Assembly: GCA_003971905.1 (NCBI GenBank)
Contig: RSEE01000017.1
Span: 1 to 64,000 of the forward strand
Direction of reading: 5' to 3'
DNA from: Moniliella sp. 'wahieum'
Lineage: Eukaryota > Basidiomycota > Moniliellomycetes > Moniliellales > Moniliellaceae
Length of the DNA stretch: 64,000 nucleotides
Numbering within the stretch: position 1 is the first letter of the stretch; every line of letters starts with the position of its first letter. The translations under genes and the position numbers were made by a program. Positions 33,125-44,442 of this stretch are shown here, in pieces. Below the pieces are notes generated by a model. That model saw only the letters and a list, made by a program, of their open reading frames with translations, did not search any database and had not been told where the DNA came from.

Positions 33125-36100
33125 TTAACGAGCGACGAGGTGCACCGTAGGTAACCGCAGCGGCTGCACATGCGCATGGCCAATCACGTCGCTGGTGTCC
33201 TCATCATCAAACGAGCCTGAGCTCAAGTCGGACGTGGCGGAGCGCGGCGAGGACCATGGGTGGGAAGCGTGCGAAGCGTGCGAAACGTGGGAAACATGCG
33301 AAACGGGCGGGACGGGCAGCGCAGGAGGCGGTGGTGGCGGCGGAGACGGAGGTCGGATAGGCGGGTAGGGAACCGTGTAGGAGCGGTACGGAACGGGAAC
33401 TGGGCCGGCAGCGCGCGGGAGGACGATGCGGACGACGACGACTGCACAGGCGCGGGGCGCAAGAACCGAGGTGGTGGCGGGGCATGGGACGGGGTATGCA
33501 GTGGGCGCAGCGTGGTGCTCGTGCCAGGTGGCGTGGGTAGGTCGGCCGCGGGTGGCGCAGGCGCAATACCGACGCGCTTGGCGAGCGCGAGCGCAGCCAA
33601 GGCCACCTCGGTCGTGCTGGTGGAAACGAGCGAGGGGGGTACGAGGTCCGAAGCGGACGCCGCCGCGTCGCACGTGGCCCTGAGGCGGTGCAGAGCGCGC
33701 GAGTAGCTGGCCCGTGCGCTGCGCAGCTCAGCCTGCTCAGTCTGTTCGGCCTCCTCTTGCCCAGGTGCAGAGCTCGACGCCCTTCCGCTCCCGCTCCCCT
33801 CCCGCTCCCACTCACGTCCCACAAGATCAGGCTGCTGGCCCAAACCACACGCTCCAGCGCCGCGCCGCGCGGCCGAGTCCTCCGAGCCAGCCAGAAGCCT
33901 ATCCAGCGACTGTTGCAGCTCCGACCAGTGGCCATGATCAATCTTCCCCCCGGGCGCAACGAGGGCAGGCAGGCGGTCTCCCTCGGTGTCAGGTTCGGGG
34001 TCGGCCCCGGCCTCGGCCTCGGTACGGGCAGGAGAGGCGGGCAGACGCGCTGCTGCGGCTGCGACGCCTTGGCGCGAGCGGAGAGGACGAGCCAAGGCGA
34101 TCTGGGACCGGATGCGGTCCAGCGCCTCTTGCGCGGCGGTGCGCTGGGCCTCGAGCTCGGCACACTGGTCCGACAGAAGACTATGTTGGCTTTCAGTGTG
34201 CTTGTGGGCGTCGAGCTGGGCGGTGAGCTGCTGCAACAAGGTGGCATCTTGTTCGGCTTGGGCTTGGAGCGACGCGATGGTAGTTTGGTACTGCGCTTCT
34301 CGTGCCCGGGCCTGCTCGTGCTCTTGCTTCTCCTGGGCCAACTGCGCTTCGAGCTGGGTCAGTCGGGCGCCCAGGTCGGCCAGGTCGGCATGCGCTTGGT
34401 CCCGCTCAGCCTGCACTTCCTGCACCATTTGCATTTGGGTCTCGGTCTGCGTCTCAGGGGACGCGGGCAAGTTGCGCTGTTGTTCCTGCTCCTGCTCGAG
34501 CAAGGCCAATTTGGCTTCTGCCTCGGTCGCCCGATCGGTTTCCAAGCGCAGTTGGTCCAACAACATGCCCGCCTGTTCTGCCATGCCGGACGCCTCGTCG
34601 GCGCGCGCGGTGGCCTGCTCACTGATTGCACGCCACCGTTCTGCCTCGGCACGTTGCTCGTCGTGTCTGTCCTGCCAGGGGAGCAACAGGGCGCGCTCGG
34701 TGTCCCATTTAGCTTGAGCCTGGGCATGCGACTCGGTGTGCTGAGCCAAAGCCTGCGCATGGGCCTGCGCATGCTCTTCGAGCGCCCGCGCGTGCGAGGT
34801 AGCTTGCTCGTCGAGCGCTTGGGCAAAGTACGTCTCGCGCTCTTGCAATGCATCGCGATGGTCTTGGTGCACGTGGCTCAGCTGCGCTTCGAGGGCACGG
34901 TGCTGCTCCTGGGTCTCGGTAAGCTGGGTGCGCAGGTGCGCCAGTTCGCTCTCGAGCCCAGCGCGCAACTCGGTCCAGATCCGCTCGGTTTCCTGTGCCT
35001 GGGCCTGTGCCTCATCGCGTTCGCGCACCAGGCGCGACACGTCGGTCGCCTCGGGCCCTGGGCTGGCGGCTTCGGCCCCCGCCGCTCCAGATCCACGGTC
35101 CCCCGTCGCCGGTAGGTACGTCTCGTTGCTCCCGAACGACTTGGCCGACGTGGAGAAGGTCATGTCAGGGAGGAAGCTGTGATCGAGGTGGGGCTGATGG
35201 CTCGCTGGATGGCCGTCGGGGTCGGCCTCGTGGTCGTACTCCTCTTGGGGCGGTAGGGCGAGCGGGTCGGACCATGCGGCTTGGCTGTCGGACCTAGGCT
35301 GGGACGCGAGCAGCAATCCGCCTCCGACGGAAAGACAAAGCTGACACGAGCCCGCGCCTCGTCTTCCCGCGGAACGACCTCCAGTTCGTCCGACCCAAAC
35401 GAGCCCGCCGCACCGGGCCGGGCCCAATCCAGTCGCTCCGCACGCGGCGTGGCTTCCATCTCGTCATACTCCAACGACATATGCGCATCGGACGCTCCCC
35501 GGATCCGACCGAGCCGAGCAAGCGCCGACGACTCATCGTCGCTCAGCAACTCGGATTGCCCCGACTCGCTCGGGCCCGAAATCGAAAAATCAATGCGACT
35601 CTGGTGCGAGAAGCGGGGGGGGGGGGCAAAGGCCGGCGACCGCAGCCCCGCGTTGGCTTCCGCGGTGGGTTGGGCATCACCATCGCGATAGCCATAGCTA
35701 TATCCATAACCACCACCCTCGCTCTCGCCCTCGCCCTCACCTTCACCTTCACCCTCGCCATCCGTATCCCGACCGCTATCTCGGACGGTATCTTGGCCAG
35801 TGTGCAGTGTTAGGTGGGAGGGAGAGCGTGGCTCGTCCGCGTCCGCGTCCGCGTCTGGGGCAAATTCGATCTTGCGCCGGCGTCGTCAGAAAAGTGAGGA
35901 TCAGTGTCGATGGCACTGGTTGGGGCAGTGGTGAGGGGGAGAGCGGGCGGAGGTCGTGGTGGTAGAGGAGGCCAAGCTGGTGGACGCAAGAAATGGGAAG
36001 AGGAACTGGTCTCCTGTTCGGGTTCTTGGTCCTGGTCCAGATCTTGGTCGTGGTCCAGATCTTGGCCCTGGTCCAGGGCCGGGTCCTGGTCCAGTGCTGG

Positions 36101-36887
36101 TGGCTCAGACTCGACCGCTGGTGGCTGCAGTAAGTGGTCGAGGGGGGGCCGGTGGCAGATGTGCGGGAAGCGGTGTTCAAGCTCGGTGAGCACGTCGGTG
36201 GCCAGGTCGCGGAAGCGGGCCGAGGGCAAGTGGGCGAGCTTCTGGCGGGCCTGGTTGCGCTTCGGGTGGAATTCAGCGCGGGTGGGCAAGGCAGGCGGGG
36301 CGGCGGAGAGGGTGGTCTGGCGACGGAGCAGCTCGTCGTACACGTCGGTGGAGAGCTCGGCAAACTGCTGCTTGCTCAGCTTGCTGAGCTTGTCGCGAGC
36401 ATGGGAGCGGCTGGGGGGCGAGGCTGGCGGGAGGTCAGCAGGGCACAGCGATGCGCAGGCCAGGGCAACGTACCAGAGGCGAGGTGGGTGGCGAGGAAGG
36501 CGAGGAGCTTGGCGTAGTGGGTGGAGGCCATGCGGGCGAGCGCCTGGGAGTCATGCTTGACGCGGCGGCGGGCGGGGCGGAGGGCGTGGAGGGCGTGGAG
36601 GGGCGGAGGCGGCGGAGGCGGCGGAGGCGGCGGAGGCGGCGGAGGCGGCGGAGGCGGCGGAGGCGGCGGAGGCGGCGGAGACAGCAGAGGGCGGCGAGGG
36701 GGGCGGCGGAGGCGACGAGGGCGACGCGGCCGAGGGCGCAGGCGGCGGGGGCGGGTAGCGGGAGGGCGGGTGGGGCGGGGCGGTGGGGAAGACGGGCGTG
36801 GCTGGAGGCGTAGGCGTAGGGCGAGGAGAAGCCCTGGCGGAGCTGCCGCAGCGTTGCGCCGGCGGGGGCGCGCGAGGTGGTGGCCAT
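33125..36887 (-). CDS. SPA2: Spa2-family polarisome scaffold
   Basis: Spa2 scaffolds the polarisome at growth sites, linking formins, MAP-kinase components and Rho GTPase regulators. Two tandem Spa2-homology (SHD/GIT-type) repeats are visible: the first with RDKLSKLSKQQFAELSTDVYDELLRRQ (about 36400-36320), the second with FHPKRNQARQKLAHLPSARFRDLATDVLTELEHRFPHI (about 36270-36160). Upstream is ARMASTHYAKLLAFLATHLA and a poly-Pro stretch encoded by a 9-bp minisatellite. A 50-bp intron (36424-36473) interrupts just before the first SHD. The middle (about 35000-34100) is a long Gln/Glu/Ala-rich coiled coil beginning near DVSRLVRERDEAQAQAQETERIW. The C-terminal part is Pro/Ser-rich and ends VHLVAR. 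A C12 run (35615-35626) falls in coding sequence. Many frame changes. The start MATTSRAPAGATLRQL (36887) is plausible. Confidence 0.86.
36604..36680. repeat. 9-bp coding minisatellite in SPA2
   Basis: About nine head-to-tail copies of GGAGGCGGC (plus strand). Read in the frame that continues into the conserved HDSQALARMASTHY segment of SPA2, it encodes an unbroken proline tract; the other frames would give Ser-Ala-Ala or Leu-Arg-Arg repeats. Nine bases is a multiple of three, so copy-number change preserves frame. Confidence 0.9.
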
Positions 36888-38330
36888 GGCGGCGCAGCAG
36901 ATGGGCGTGGCGGGTGAGGGGATGGCGGGGGGGCGTGTGGACGGCCGAGGCGGATGGTTAACTCTGCCCCCCCATGCGTCCCATTCGGCCGCCCATGCGC
37001 CCCCCCTTGCGTCGCCCGCGCCACGTGGCGTGTGGCGCACACCCGCCCCGTGCGGCCCGTCTGGCGCGCACACCACCCCCTCTCGTCACAGCCACTGCCT
37101 GTCACATGCACATCACACCCACCGCGCCTCTGTCACATGTCACATGTCACATGTCACGCCTGCCCTCCATCGATCGCCATCTGTCTTCTCCCGGCCGGCA
37201 CTCCAATCTCCAAGCGGCGCGCTCATCATCACTCATGCGCACCCGCCGCTACGCTACGCACAACCACCACGCCCCAACCCAACCCCAACCCCCCCCATCC
37301 CCCCCATCCCCCATCCTCAGCAACGCCATGCGCCTGACAGCCAGCTAGTCAACAGCGGCCACCGCGCCACCCCAATCACACACCAGACACAGAAACGGAC
37401 ACTCGCCTCAGACGCCGTTGCGTACTCGCGTGTTGAGTATGGATGCTCGTGACTAATGGACTGCTGCGCATAGCCCTCCTTTCGTCCACACGCCCATCCT
37501 ACGCTTGTTGGCCGCCCGGCACACCCCCCAGATAGGCGCCGCTCCCCACACCCCAGCGGGGAGCGCAAGCGCAACCTACCCAGAATGTCGCAGTGCCCAG
37601 CCAGACAGATCAGATCTCAATCTCAGAGGGCGCCATCTGTCATCCATGTCATCTGACACCTGTCATCTGTCATCGAGGCATCTAGTCATCGAGTCATTCC
37701 TCTCATCGATCATCCGCCGCGGGCCATCCTGCACGGTGCCCTGCGCGCTCGCGCGAGAGACCAAGGAACAATCCATTCACGTGCAGGCGCGACAGGACGG
37801 CCCTGCGCATCTCTGCTCCCCCCACCAGAGCCCCGTCTCGCGACCTCGTCCGCTCCACCGCCGCCGCACCGTGCTGCCAGCCTGCTATGAACGGCCTTGT
37901 GCGCCAGTCAAGCCAGACCGCGTGAGGTGCGACGCAGAGGCTGTTCCGGGCGGACCGCCGCGAGGGGAGGGGGATACACGACGCGGTACCGGACAGAAAC
38001 AGGAACGGAGGTGAGAATGGGGGTCTACCATGTGTGACCAACGGAGCAGCCGCCTAATGGACCATGCTGGCTGGCTGGGGCCACCTCACCTTGCGCGGAC
38101 GAGCGGAGGCCAATGGGGTCAAGCGATGCATCCTCGTTGGAGAGACAGAAGGTACCCAACCAGCAACAGGTGGGGGGGGGGGGGTATCCACCCAGGCCAA
38201 TGCGCGCTCGAAACAAAAAACGTAAAAACGCGTAACGGGGGAAGGAAGCAGGAACGAACGCGGCAGGGGACCAAGGGGGGGGGCAAGTGAAAAGGATACG
38301 AAAGGGTACGGAGGGGAGGGGGAGGGGAGG
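36888..38330. other. Spacer with CACATGT and GTCATC repeats
   Basis: About 1.4 kb upstream of SPA2 and downstream of the DnaJ gene. It holds a tandem CACATGT block (about 37133-37158) and a cluster of TGTCATC/CGAGTCAT words (about 37637-37710), which may be regulatory sites of SPA2. A G13 run lies at 38172-38184. No gene recognised. Confidence 0.45.
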
Positions 38331-39297
38331 CTACGCGCTGTGGTACGCCTCGGGCTGCGGGCCAAGCAACTTGAGTACCAAGTGGCGTAAAATCTGGGTG
38401 CGTTGGCTGGCGCCCAAGTCAGCAAATACCTCAGCGACCGACTTGCCCTTGGCGTCGCGCACGGCGCCCAGACGGTTGCCCGCTACGGCGCCCGCCACGG
38501 CGCCAGGCACATTGGCCACAATGAACCCCAACGCCGCGCCGGACGCCGACCCCACCCACGTCCACCACGGAGCTAAGCGCTGCACCTCCGGACGAAGCAT
38601 CTCCGCAAACACGTCCCCAAACACGCCCGTCGCAGAAGGCTGTCCGGCCGGCGGCGGCGTATGCGACGACCGGGCCGATCCCGATGCAGATGTCGATGTC
38701 GATCCCGACGGACGCGTGTGGAAAAAGTGGGCGGACGACGCCTGTTCCCGCCGCGCGTCGCCGGCCGGGCCAAAGTAACGCTCAAACTCGGCCCAGGTCT
38801 CCGGCTGGGCCAGGCGCTGGGCATCGTACTCGGCACGCCGCGTTGGGTCCGACAGCACATAATCTGGAGGAACAGAGGCCACGGGGAGAGGGGGGGGTGT
38901 CAATACCTACCTACCGCGCTATTGAAGAAAGACCGGGCCGGGGAGGAGGGGGAGAGGGAGGGAGAGGCACGTACAGGCGTCGGCGACGGACTGGAAACGC
39001 GCCGTGTACGTCTCGCGTCTAGAGCGCCACAGGGCAAGGCGGGGAGGTTAGCACTTCGCATCTAGCACTTGGCACTTGGCACTTGGCACTTGGCACTTGG
39101 CACCAGGCCAGGTGCCGGGCGATGCGGGCGATGCGGGCACAGGACAAGACAGCACGTACTCGCTGGGGGTGGCGTGGGGGAAGCGGTCCGGGTGGGTTTT
39201 CAGCGATTCTTTGCGGTAGGCCTGGGCAATGTCGGCGGTGGAGGCGGTGGGGCGGACGCCGAGCACGGCGTAAAAGTCAGCGCAGGGGCTCGGTCAT
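38331..39297 (-). CDS. J-domain (Hsp40) co-chaperone, type III
   Basis: A DnaJ-type co-chaperone that would stimulate an Hsp70. It starts MTEPLR (39297), then DFYAVLGVRPTASTADIAQAYRKESLKTHPDRFPHATPSE with the invariant HPD triad. Intron 1 (39019-39159, 141 bp, GTACGT...CTCTAG) contains a heptamer repeat. The next exon reads ERETYTARFQSVADAYYVLSDPTRRAEYD, split by intron 2 (38874-38974, 101 bp). The rest has a Ser-rich linker, VFGDVFAEMLRPEVQRL, then a hydrophobic Gly/Ala stretch WVGSASGAALGFIVANVPGAVAGAVAGN and ends PQPEAYHSA. There is no Gly/Phe or zinc-finger region, so it is type III. One base is missing right after MTEPLR. The role and location are not known; the glycine-rich segment could be membrane-associated. 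Confidence 0.86.
39066..39107. repeat. Heptamer tandem repeat inside a DnaJ-gene intron
   Basis: CACTTGG is repeated five times exactly (39066-39100), followed by one degenerate unit (CACCAGG). It lies within the 141-bp first intron of the DnaJ gene, one of the longest introns I could delimit in the window, so repeat expansion probably lengthened the intron. Confidence 0.9.
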
Positions 39298-41037
39298 GGC
39301 GGTGCAGCGAGCGCGAGAAGCGGCGGAGGAGGAGGACTGGAGCAGGGCAAGCGGCGCAGCTGGCTGGTGTTGTTGGCCAAGGGGAGAGGGGAGCACACAG
39401 GACACAGCCTCCCTCGCCTGTCCATCAATCCTCGCTGATTGCCCCTGTCGATGACGTCGATCGTTGACGAGCCACCGCCACGTCAGCGCGTGATTGGTGT
39501 GATGATAAGAGTGGCATCTGAAGTTGGGATGTCACATCACATGTGCCGAAGCGACAAGCATACGAAGCACCGTGGCTGCTCACCGAATCCCAGGGCCAGC
39601 TGAGCGCCCCACTCTGGCGCAGGCCCAGCTGCTTCCCGCCATATATACCCCAGCCTCCTTGCTCCGTTCATCAGCGTGTTGCCACTCGGTTCGGTGCGAG
39701 CCTTCAAGCACGCGCAGCTCTGGCCGGGATGGCGAGCAGGCTACATCAGTTGTTGTATTCCCCCTCTACCGCCGGCGCAGCCCAAGCCAATCCTCCCTCT
39801 CGCTCGCGTGCCACCTCTTTCGCCTTATTGCGCCTGTTGCCGGCTCACCCTGGTACTATGTGGCTAGCTGCGCCCCCATCGACGCTTCTTCCAAAACCCA
39901 TTTTACTTGTTCTTCTCAGCGACGATGCCCCCCCCTCGGCCACGCCTGCAGAGAAGAAAGCACGTGCCCAAACCACAAGACGGGCCTGGTGCGCCCACCC
40001 ATGCGACCATCCCCCCCAAGGGCCCAACCGCTCGCGACCAGCCGTCCTTCTTCCGCTGGCAAGGCATCTTGTCCAGGAACGAGCGCTGCCATGCCCCCCA
40101 TGGTGCGTTGGATGCGCTGCCCACGCTCGTTCCGCACGGAACATGGTGGAGGAGGCTGAGGCTACAAGGAACTGACAGAGTAGATGCGGGAGGAATGTGT
40201 GTTGGAACAAACGAATGTCGTGGTTGTGGTTGTGGTTTGGTTGTGGTTGTGGTTGTGGTTGTGGTTGTGGATTGCGATCGGCGTCGGAGTGGCACAGTGC
40301 CCGCTGTGGTGGCCACGGTCCCCAGCGCGAGCTCAAAGCACTGCAGACGACAACAAAAGCAAGGCGGATGTGCCAAGGTGGAAGAGACTGGTATGCGAGA
40401 TGTACAGATTGAACCTGCTGCAGAGGAAGAGGCTGGCGCGCTGAGCCACCCAACACAACGTTGATCCTGGCGAATGAGTACCTGTCTTTGCTCGCTGTCA
40501 AGAAAAACGTCTCGCCAGGACGCAAGCAGACGGTGCGTCACGGCGACGCTGTTGATCCCGACGCGTCTACTACCATGCCAGCTGACCAAACGGCGTCCGA
40601 GGCTGGGGACTGGCACTACGTCATCGTCAGGTCAAGAGGAAAAGGACATGGCGGTGGAGCCAATGGACACAGACGGTCTGCTTTGTTCGATTGGAACGGG
40701 CGAGCGGGAGTATGGAATGGGCGAGAGAAAAAAGGCAGTGGGGAGGGGTGAATTTCAAGGCGGGCGGGAGGCGTGTGTTCGGAGGAGACCGGAGGCGGGT
40801 GGCGCCGGGTGGGACGAGGCGGGGCGGGCGCTGGGCTGGCATCTGGCGATTGGGCGCTGCGACGAACAGCACACAGGCCCCTGGACGTCGAGCAGCCAGG
40901 GTTAGTTTTCCAGTTGTGTGCGAGCGGTGGCGGTGGCTTTTCTCCCGGGTGCTCTTCCGAAAACGTCATTTGTGTCGCCTGTCTGATCTTTTTCCCCCCG
41001 TTCCCACCACCACGCGCTGCCTCCGCGCCATGGCCGC
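39298..41037. other. Long divergent spacer with GTGGTT hexamer repeat
   Basis: About 1.7 kb between the DnaJ gene and the next plus-strand gene. A hexamer repeat (GTGGTT/TGGTTG, about 40217-40268, roughly eight units with one slip) is the clearest structure. Several 200-codon open frames on either strand have no recognisable domain and look compositional. Pyrimidine-rich sequence near 40990-41030 suggests a leader for the downstream gene. Confidence 0.4.
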
Positions 41038-43810
41038 CTCCCCCTCGGCCTCCGCGCCGCCCCACCACCGACCCCGCTCCTGCCCCTGCCATGCCCGCCC
41101 GCCGCCCAGCATCCACCACACCCTGTAACGCCCACACCCACCCGACAGCCACCACGACGACGACGACAACGACGACGACGACCAGCGCGGGCCTCCCGCC
41201 ACCTTCCTCTTCCCGGCGTGACTCCGACCGCCCGCTTTGGCCCCGCCGTCCAGCGCGCCCGCTTTCTCTCTCGCCTCGCTCCGCCACGCCCCCAGCCTGC
41301 CCACCTTCCACCCCGCCACGCCCACGCACCCCTCCCACCCCGCCCGCGCCCCCTCGGTCTCTGGCTCTGCCTCTGTTCGCCGCGGCCTGCCGTACATTGC
41401 CTCTGCGCCGCCCCACAGCCCCACCGCACCGCCGACGCCCGCGCCCGCGCGCCGCGCCACCGAGCCCACCCCCTCGCCGGTCCCGCCCATCTCGACAAGT
41501 GGCTCGCCGTCTTTTCGCCGCTTGCGCCGAGCCGCATCCCGCCGCTGCGTCGGGCGCGCCAGCGACCGAGGCCGACACGGTGCTGCTGCCGCTCTGCGTG
41601 TCGTACGAGCAACAAGTCGCCTCGCTCGCCCAGGCGCTTGGCCTGGCCGACGACCTCGTCCCACGCACCCACCTCCTCCTGCCCCCTCTAGCTCCACCTC
41701 CCCCGAGCCTAAGCGGGTCAACGCACGTGTCCCGCCCTGCAGCTGGCCTGCGCTCATTGCTTCCTACCAGCGTCCGCCGCCTACCACGTCCCCCACCACC
41801 GATCGCCCTCACTGTGCTCTACCGCTTGCCGGCCGAGTGCCGCGTTCCACCTTCGCCACCGCCGTCTCCGCCGGCCCAGCGGCCCGCAGTGCCGCCCGAG
41901 GCTCGGCTCTGCGCTTGTTGTGCGTCCCACCCGCACACCCACGCCACGCCCACGTCCCCTCGCCCCTGCGCGCCGAGAGCGCTGGTGCGCCCCGCCTGGC
42001 GCCCGTTGCCGCCGTATCTCACTCAGAGAGGAGAGGAGGCCTCGAGCCAGCTTCTCTGCCGCGTTGCACCTGTGCCCTCTGACCCGGTCGGCCGTACCTC
42101 GCGCTGGGTCGCCGGGCACAGTGTGACTGGCAGTGGAGCTGGCACGCCCGGCGCAGGGGGAATGAGCCTTCTGCCGCCCGTACGCGGACCGGGGCGACCG
42201 AAGCGACTGCCGCCCACCTCTCGTCCCACCCTACTTCGCGTCTGCACCACCCCGTTCCCGCCCCCCCTCTGCGCCCGGTCGCCGCTCGCCTTCCGTCCAG
42301 GGGTGGGATTCCGGACAAGGCATGAGTCCGCGCGCGCGCGCGATCGCCACAACCATCGCCGTGGGCGGGATTATGAATGTGCCGCGGGCCAAGCATCGCT
42401 CGCGTACCTCCCTCCCCGCTCGCCCTTTCCCCAAGACGAAGACGAAGCGGTGGCGACCACTCTGCCTCCGCCGCTGGACGGCGCAGCCCAGACCAAGGAC
42501 GATCCCGATGCCGCGTTTTCCCAACGCGACTTGCGCGCTTACCCTCGAGGCACGGCTCTACGGCCAGGCCAACGTCTTGTCAGACGACGAACGCGCTTCG
42601 TTGGAAGATCGGTGCCTGCCTCGAGAGAGCGGGAGCGGGAGCGAGAACGAGAACGAGACCGCATGTCGCCGCCGCCGCCGCTGCCCGAGTACCACTTTGG
42701 CCAGTCGCTGTCTATTCTCCGGAATCCGAGCTGCCGCTGGGTGTGGGCACGATGGTGGCATGGGTGGCATGGGGGTATGGGCGCAATGGGCGCTCATCGA
42801 CTGCGGTCGGACCTGTACCCCCTTCCCGTGGATGGAAGGAGCTGGACCGCTGGGCGGCCCCCAGCGCACTGGACAGTGTCTACGAGGGCACCTATGGCAC
42901 ATCCGAGGTGTATGGGGAAGATGCGTCGGACAATTCCGAGCGAGACGTAGTGTTGCCCGGACAAGAGCCGGACCTGCGCTGGGCGCACAGTCCCGGGCCC
43001 TCGTTTACCCGCCGATCCACTTTTTCTCGCGGCTCGCACCGCTCCCTGCGCTCGCCCGTGGCTTCGTTGGGCTACCGCAGCCAGCGCTCGGGGGCAAATC
43101 GGCCCAGTCGGCCGGCCCAAGTCATGGCAGCCGGGGCCCGTCGAGTGTAGGCCCCGGATGGGCAGTACGCGTTCGTTCCCCTCTGGAGCCAGTGGCGGAT
43201 TTTCAACGGGCCACCCGTCCGTCCCCTCTGCGCCGTCTTACCCTTCTCACCACTCTTCTGTCCACACCGCTGCCCGCAGCCCGTCCCACCACTCGCCGCT
43301 GTACGGTGTGGCGTCGCAAGGCGTCTCGCAGCTCTCTCTTTCGTCGCAGCACCTTTCTGAGCCGGTGGTGCAAACCACATCGCCTTCGCCCCCTGCTTCT
43401 TCGCCTCGGTCTGGCACGCGGCTCAGTCCCGCGCATGGGTTTTCCCACCCCGACCAGCTGGACCAGTTGGGAGCAGTACCCCGACTCGATGCCGATCCCG
43501 CCGCACCCGACGTCGCACGCCTACGGCCTCGGACTGGAGTACCTCGATATGGACGAGCCTGCCGAGACGGCACCGAGTGTCGGGCCCAGTCTGAGCGCTA
43601 GCGTTGTCGATTCGCCCCCTTGCCTTCGTTCCGCCTCGGCCGACCGCTGAGCCTCAGCTTAGCCCCGCCGGTCGACCTGGACCTGCGCCTACCGAGCCCG
43701 AGGGCCCGATCGCAGGTCGCTCGCGCGGTCTGACTATGAGTTCCTATGCCTCGGGCACCAGTACCACGAAGGCGCCCAGTGACCGCACACACCATGCAGT
43801 GTTTGTGTAA
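41038..43810 (+). CDS. Unrecognised large Ser/Pro/Arg-rich protein
   Basis: I do not recognise a family. A long, mostly open plus-strand region with coding-like islands: a Thr run from an ACG repeat (41155-41180), TEADTVLLPLCVSYEQQVASLAQALGLADDLVPRTHLL (about 41567-41680), an Arg-Glu repeat RERERERERERDR (about 42625-42662), LPEYHFGQSLSIL, then RGWKELDRWAAPSALDSVYEGTYGTSEVYGED (about 42833-42925). A tail with SWTSWEQYPDSMPIPPHPTSHAYGLGLEYLDMDEPAE follows, ending SSYASGTSTTKAPSDRTHHAVFV at 43810. The frame changes many times. Composition suggests a largely disordered regulatory protein. The start near 41038 (MAASPSASAPP) is a guess. It could be two genes. Confidence 0.4.
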
Positions 43811-44442
43811 CCGTGACGCGTGATGTGTGGTGCAGCAGACCGTTCGGGCTGGTCTGCTGCACCCGATTTGATTGTTGCCTGCCTTTCTATGCCCCACGAC
43901 TGGATATGCCCCCCCTCCCCCTTCGAAAGCTCGTCTGGCCTGGCTGGCTCGGGGCGCGCACAAGCCCCCGACCAGCTAGGCTACGTTGGCCCGACGAGAG
44001 CTTTCGTGGCTGTGGCGGTCCTCCCACGACGTGTTATTACATTCCCCCGGGACCGTCCAGCCGACGTACCCCACTCTGTCCCCCTGTGCCTACGCGGTGC
44101 CAGTGGCGCTGGGACAGCCGACAGAGCACGAAATTCATCTGCGCTTGCCGCTCGGAAGAGCAGCGGGTTAACCGCACCCCATAGCAACCAGCAGCCTACT
44201 AGTAGCGCGCAACCCGCTGCGGCCCACCCCACACAAACACGTGGCTGGCAGAACCCAAGCGCCGAAGCGCCGCGTGCTGACATAAGCACCAACCCTACCC
44301 CCCAGTCAGGTCGGGGCTCGCGAGGACTCTCCACGTCAGCGCGTCTTCGGGCGGGGGCATGGCGGCTGGGCGAGCGGCGCGGCGACGCCAAGCGGACGAG
44401 GTGGGTTGGCTCTGCGCGACCACCTCCGCTCGCTCTGCCGCC

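Noticed and set aside
39543-40175. 210-codon plus-strand open frame between the DnaJ gene and the next gene
   Set aside because: Both strands are open across it, with Pro/Arg-rich composition and no motif; treated as spacer.
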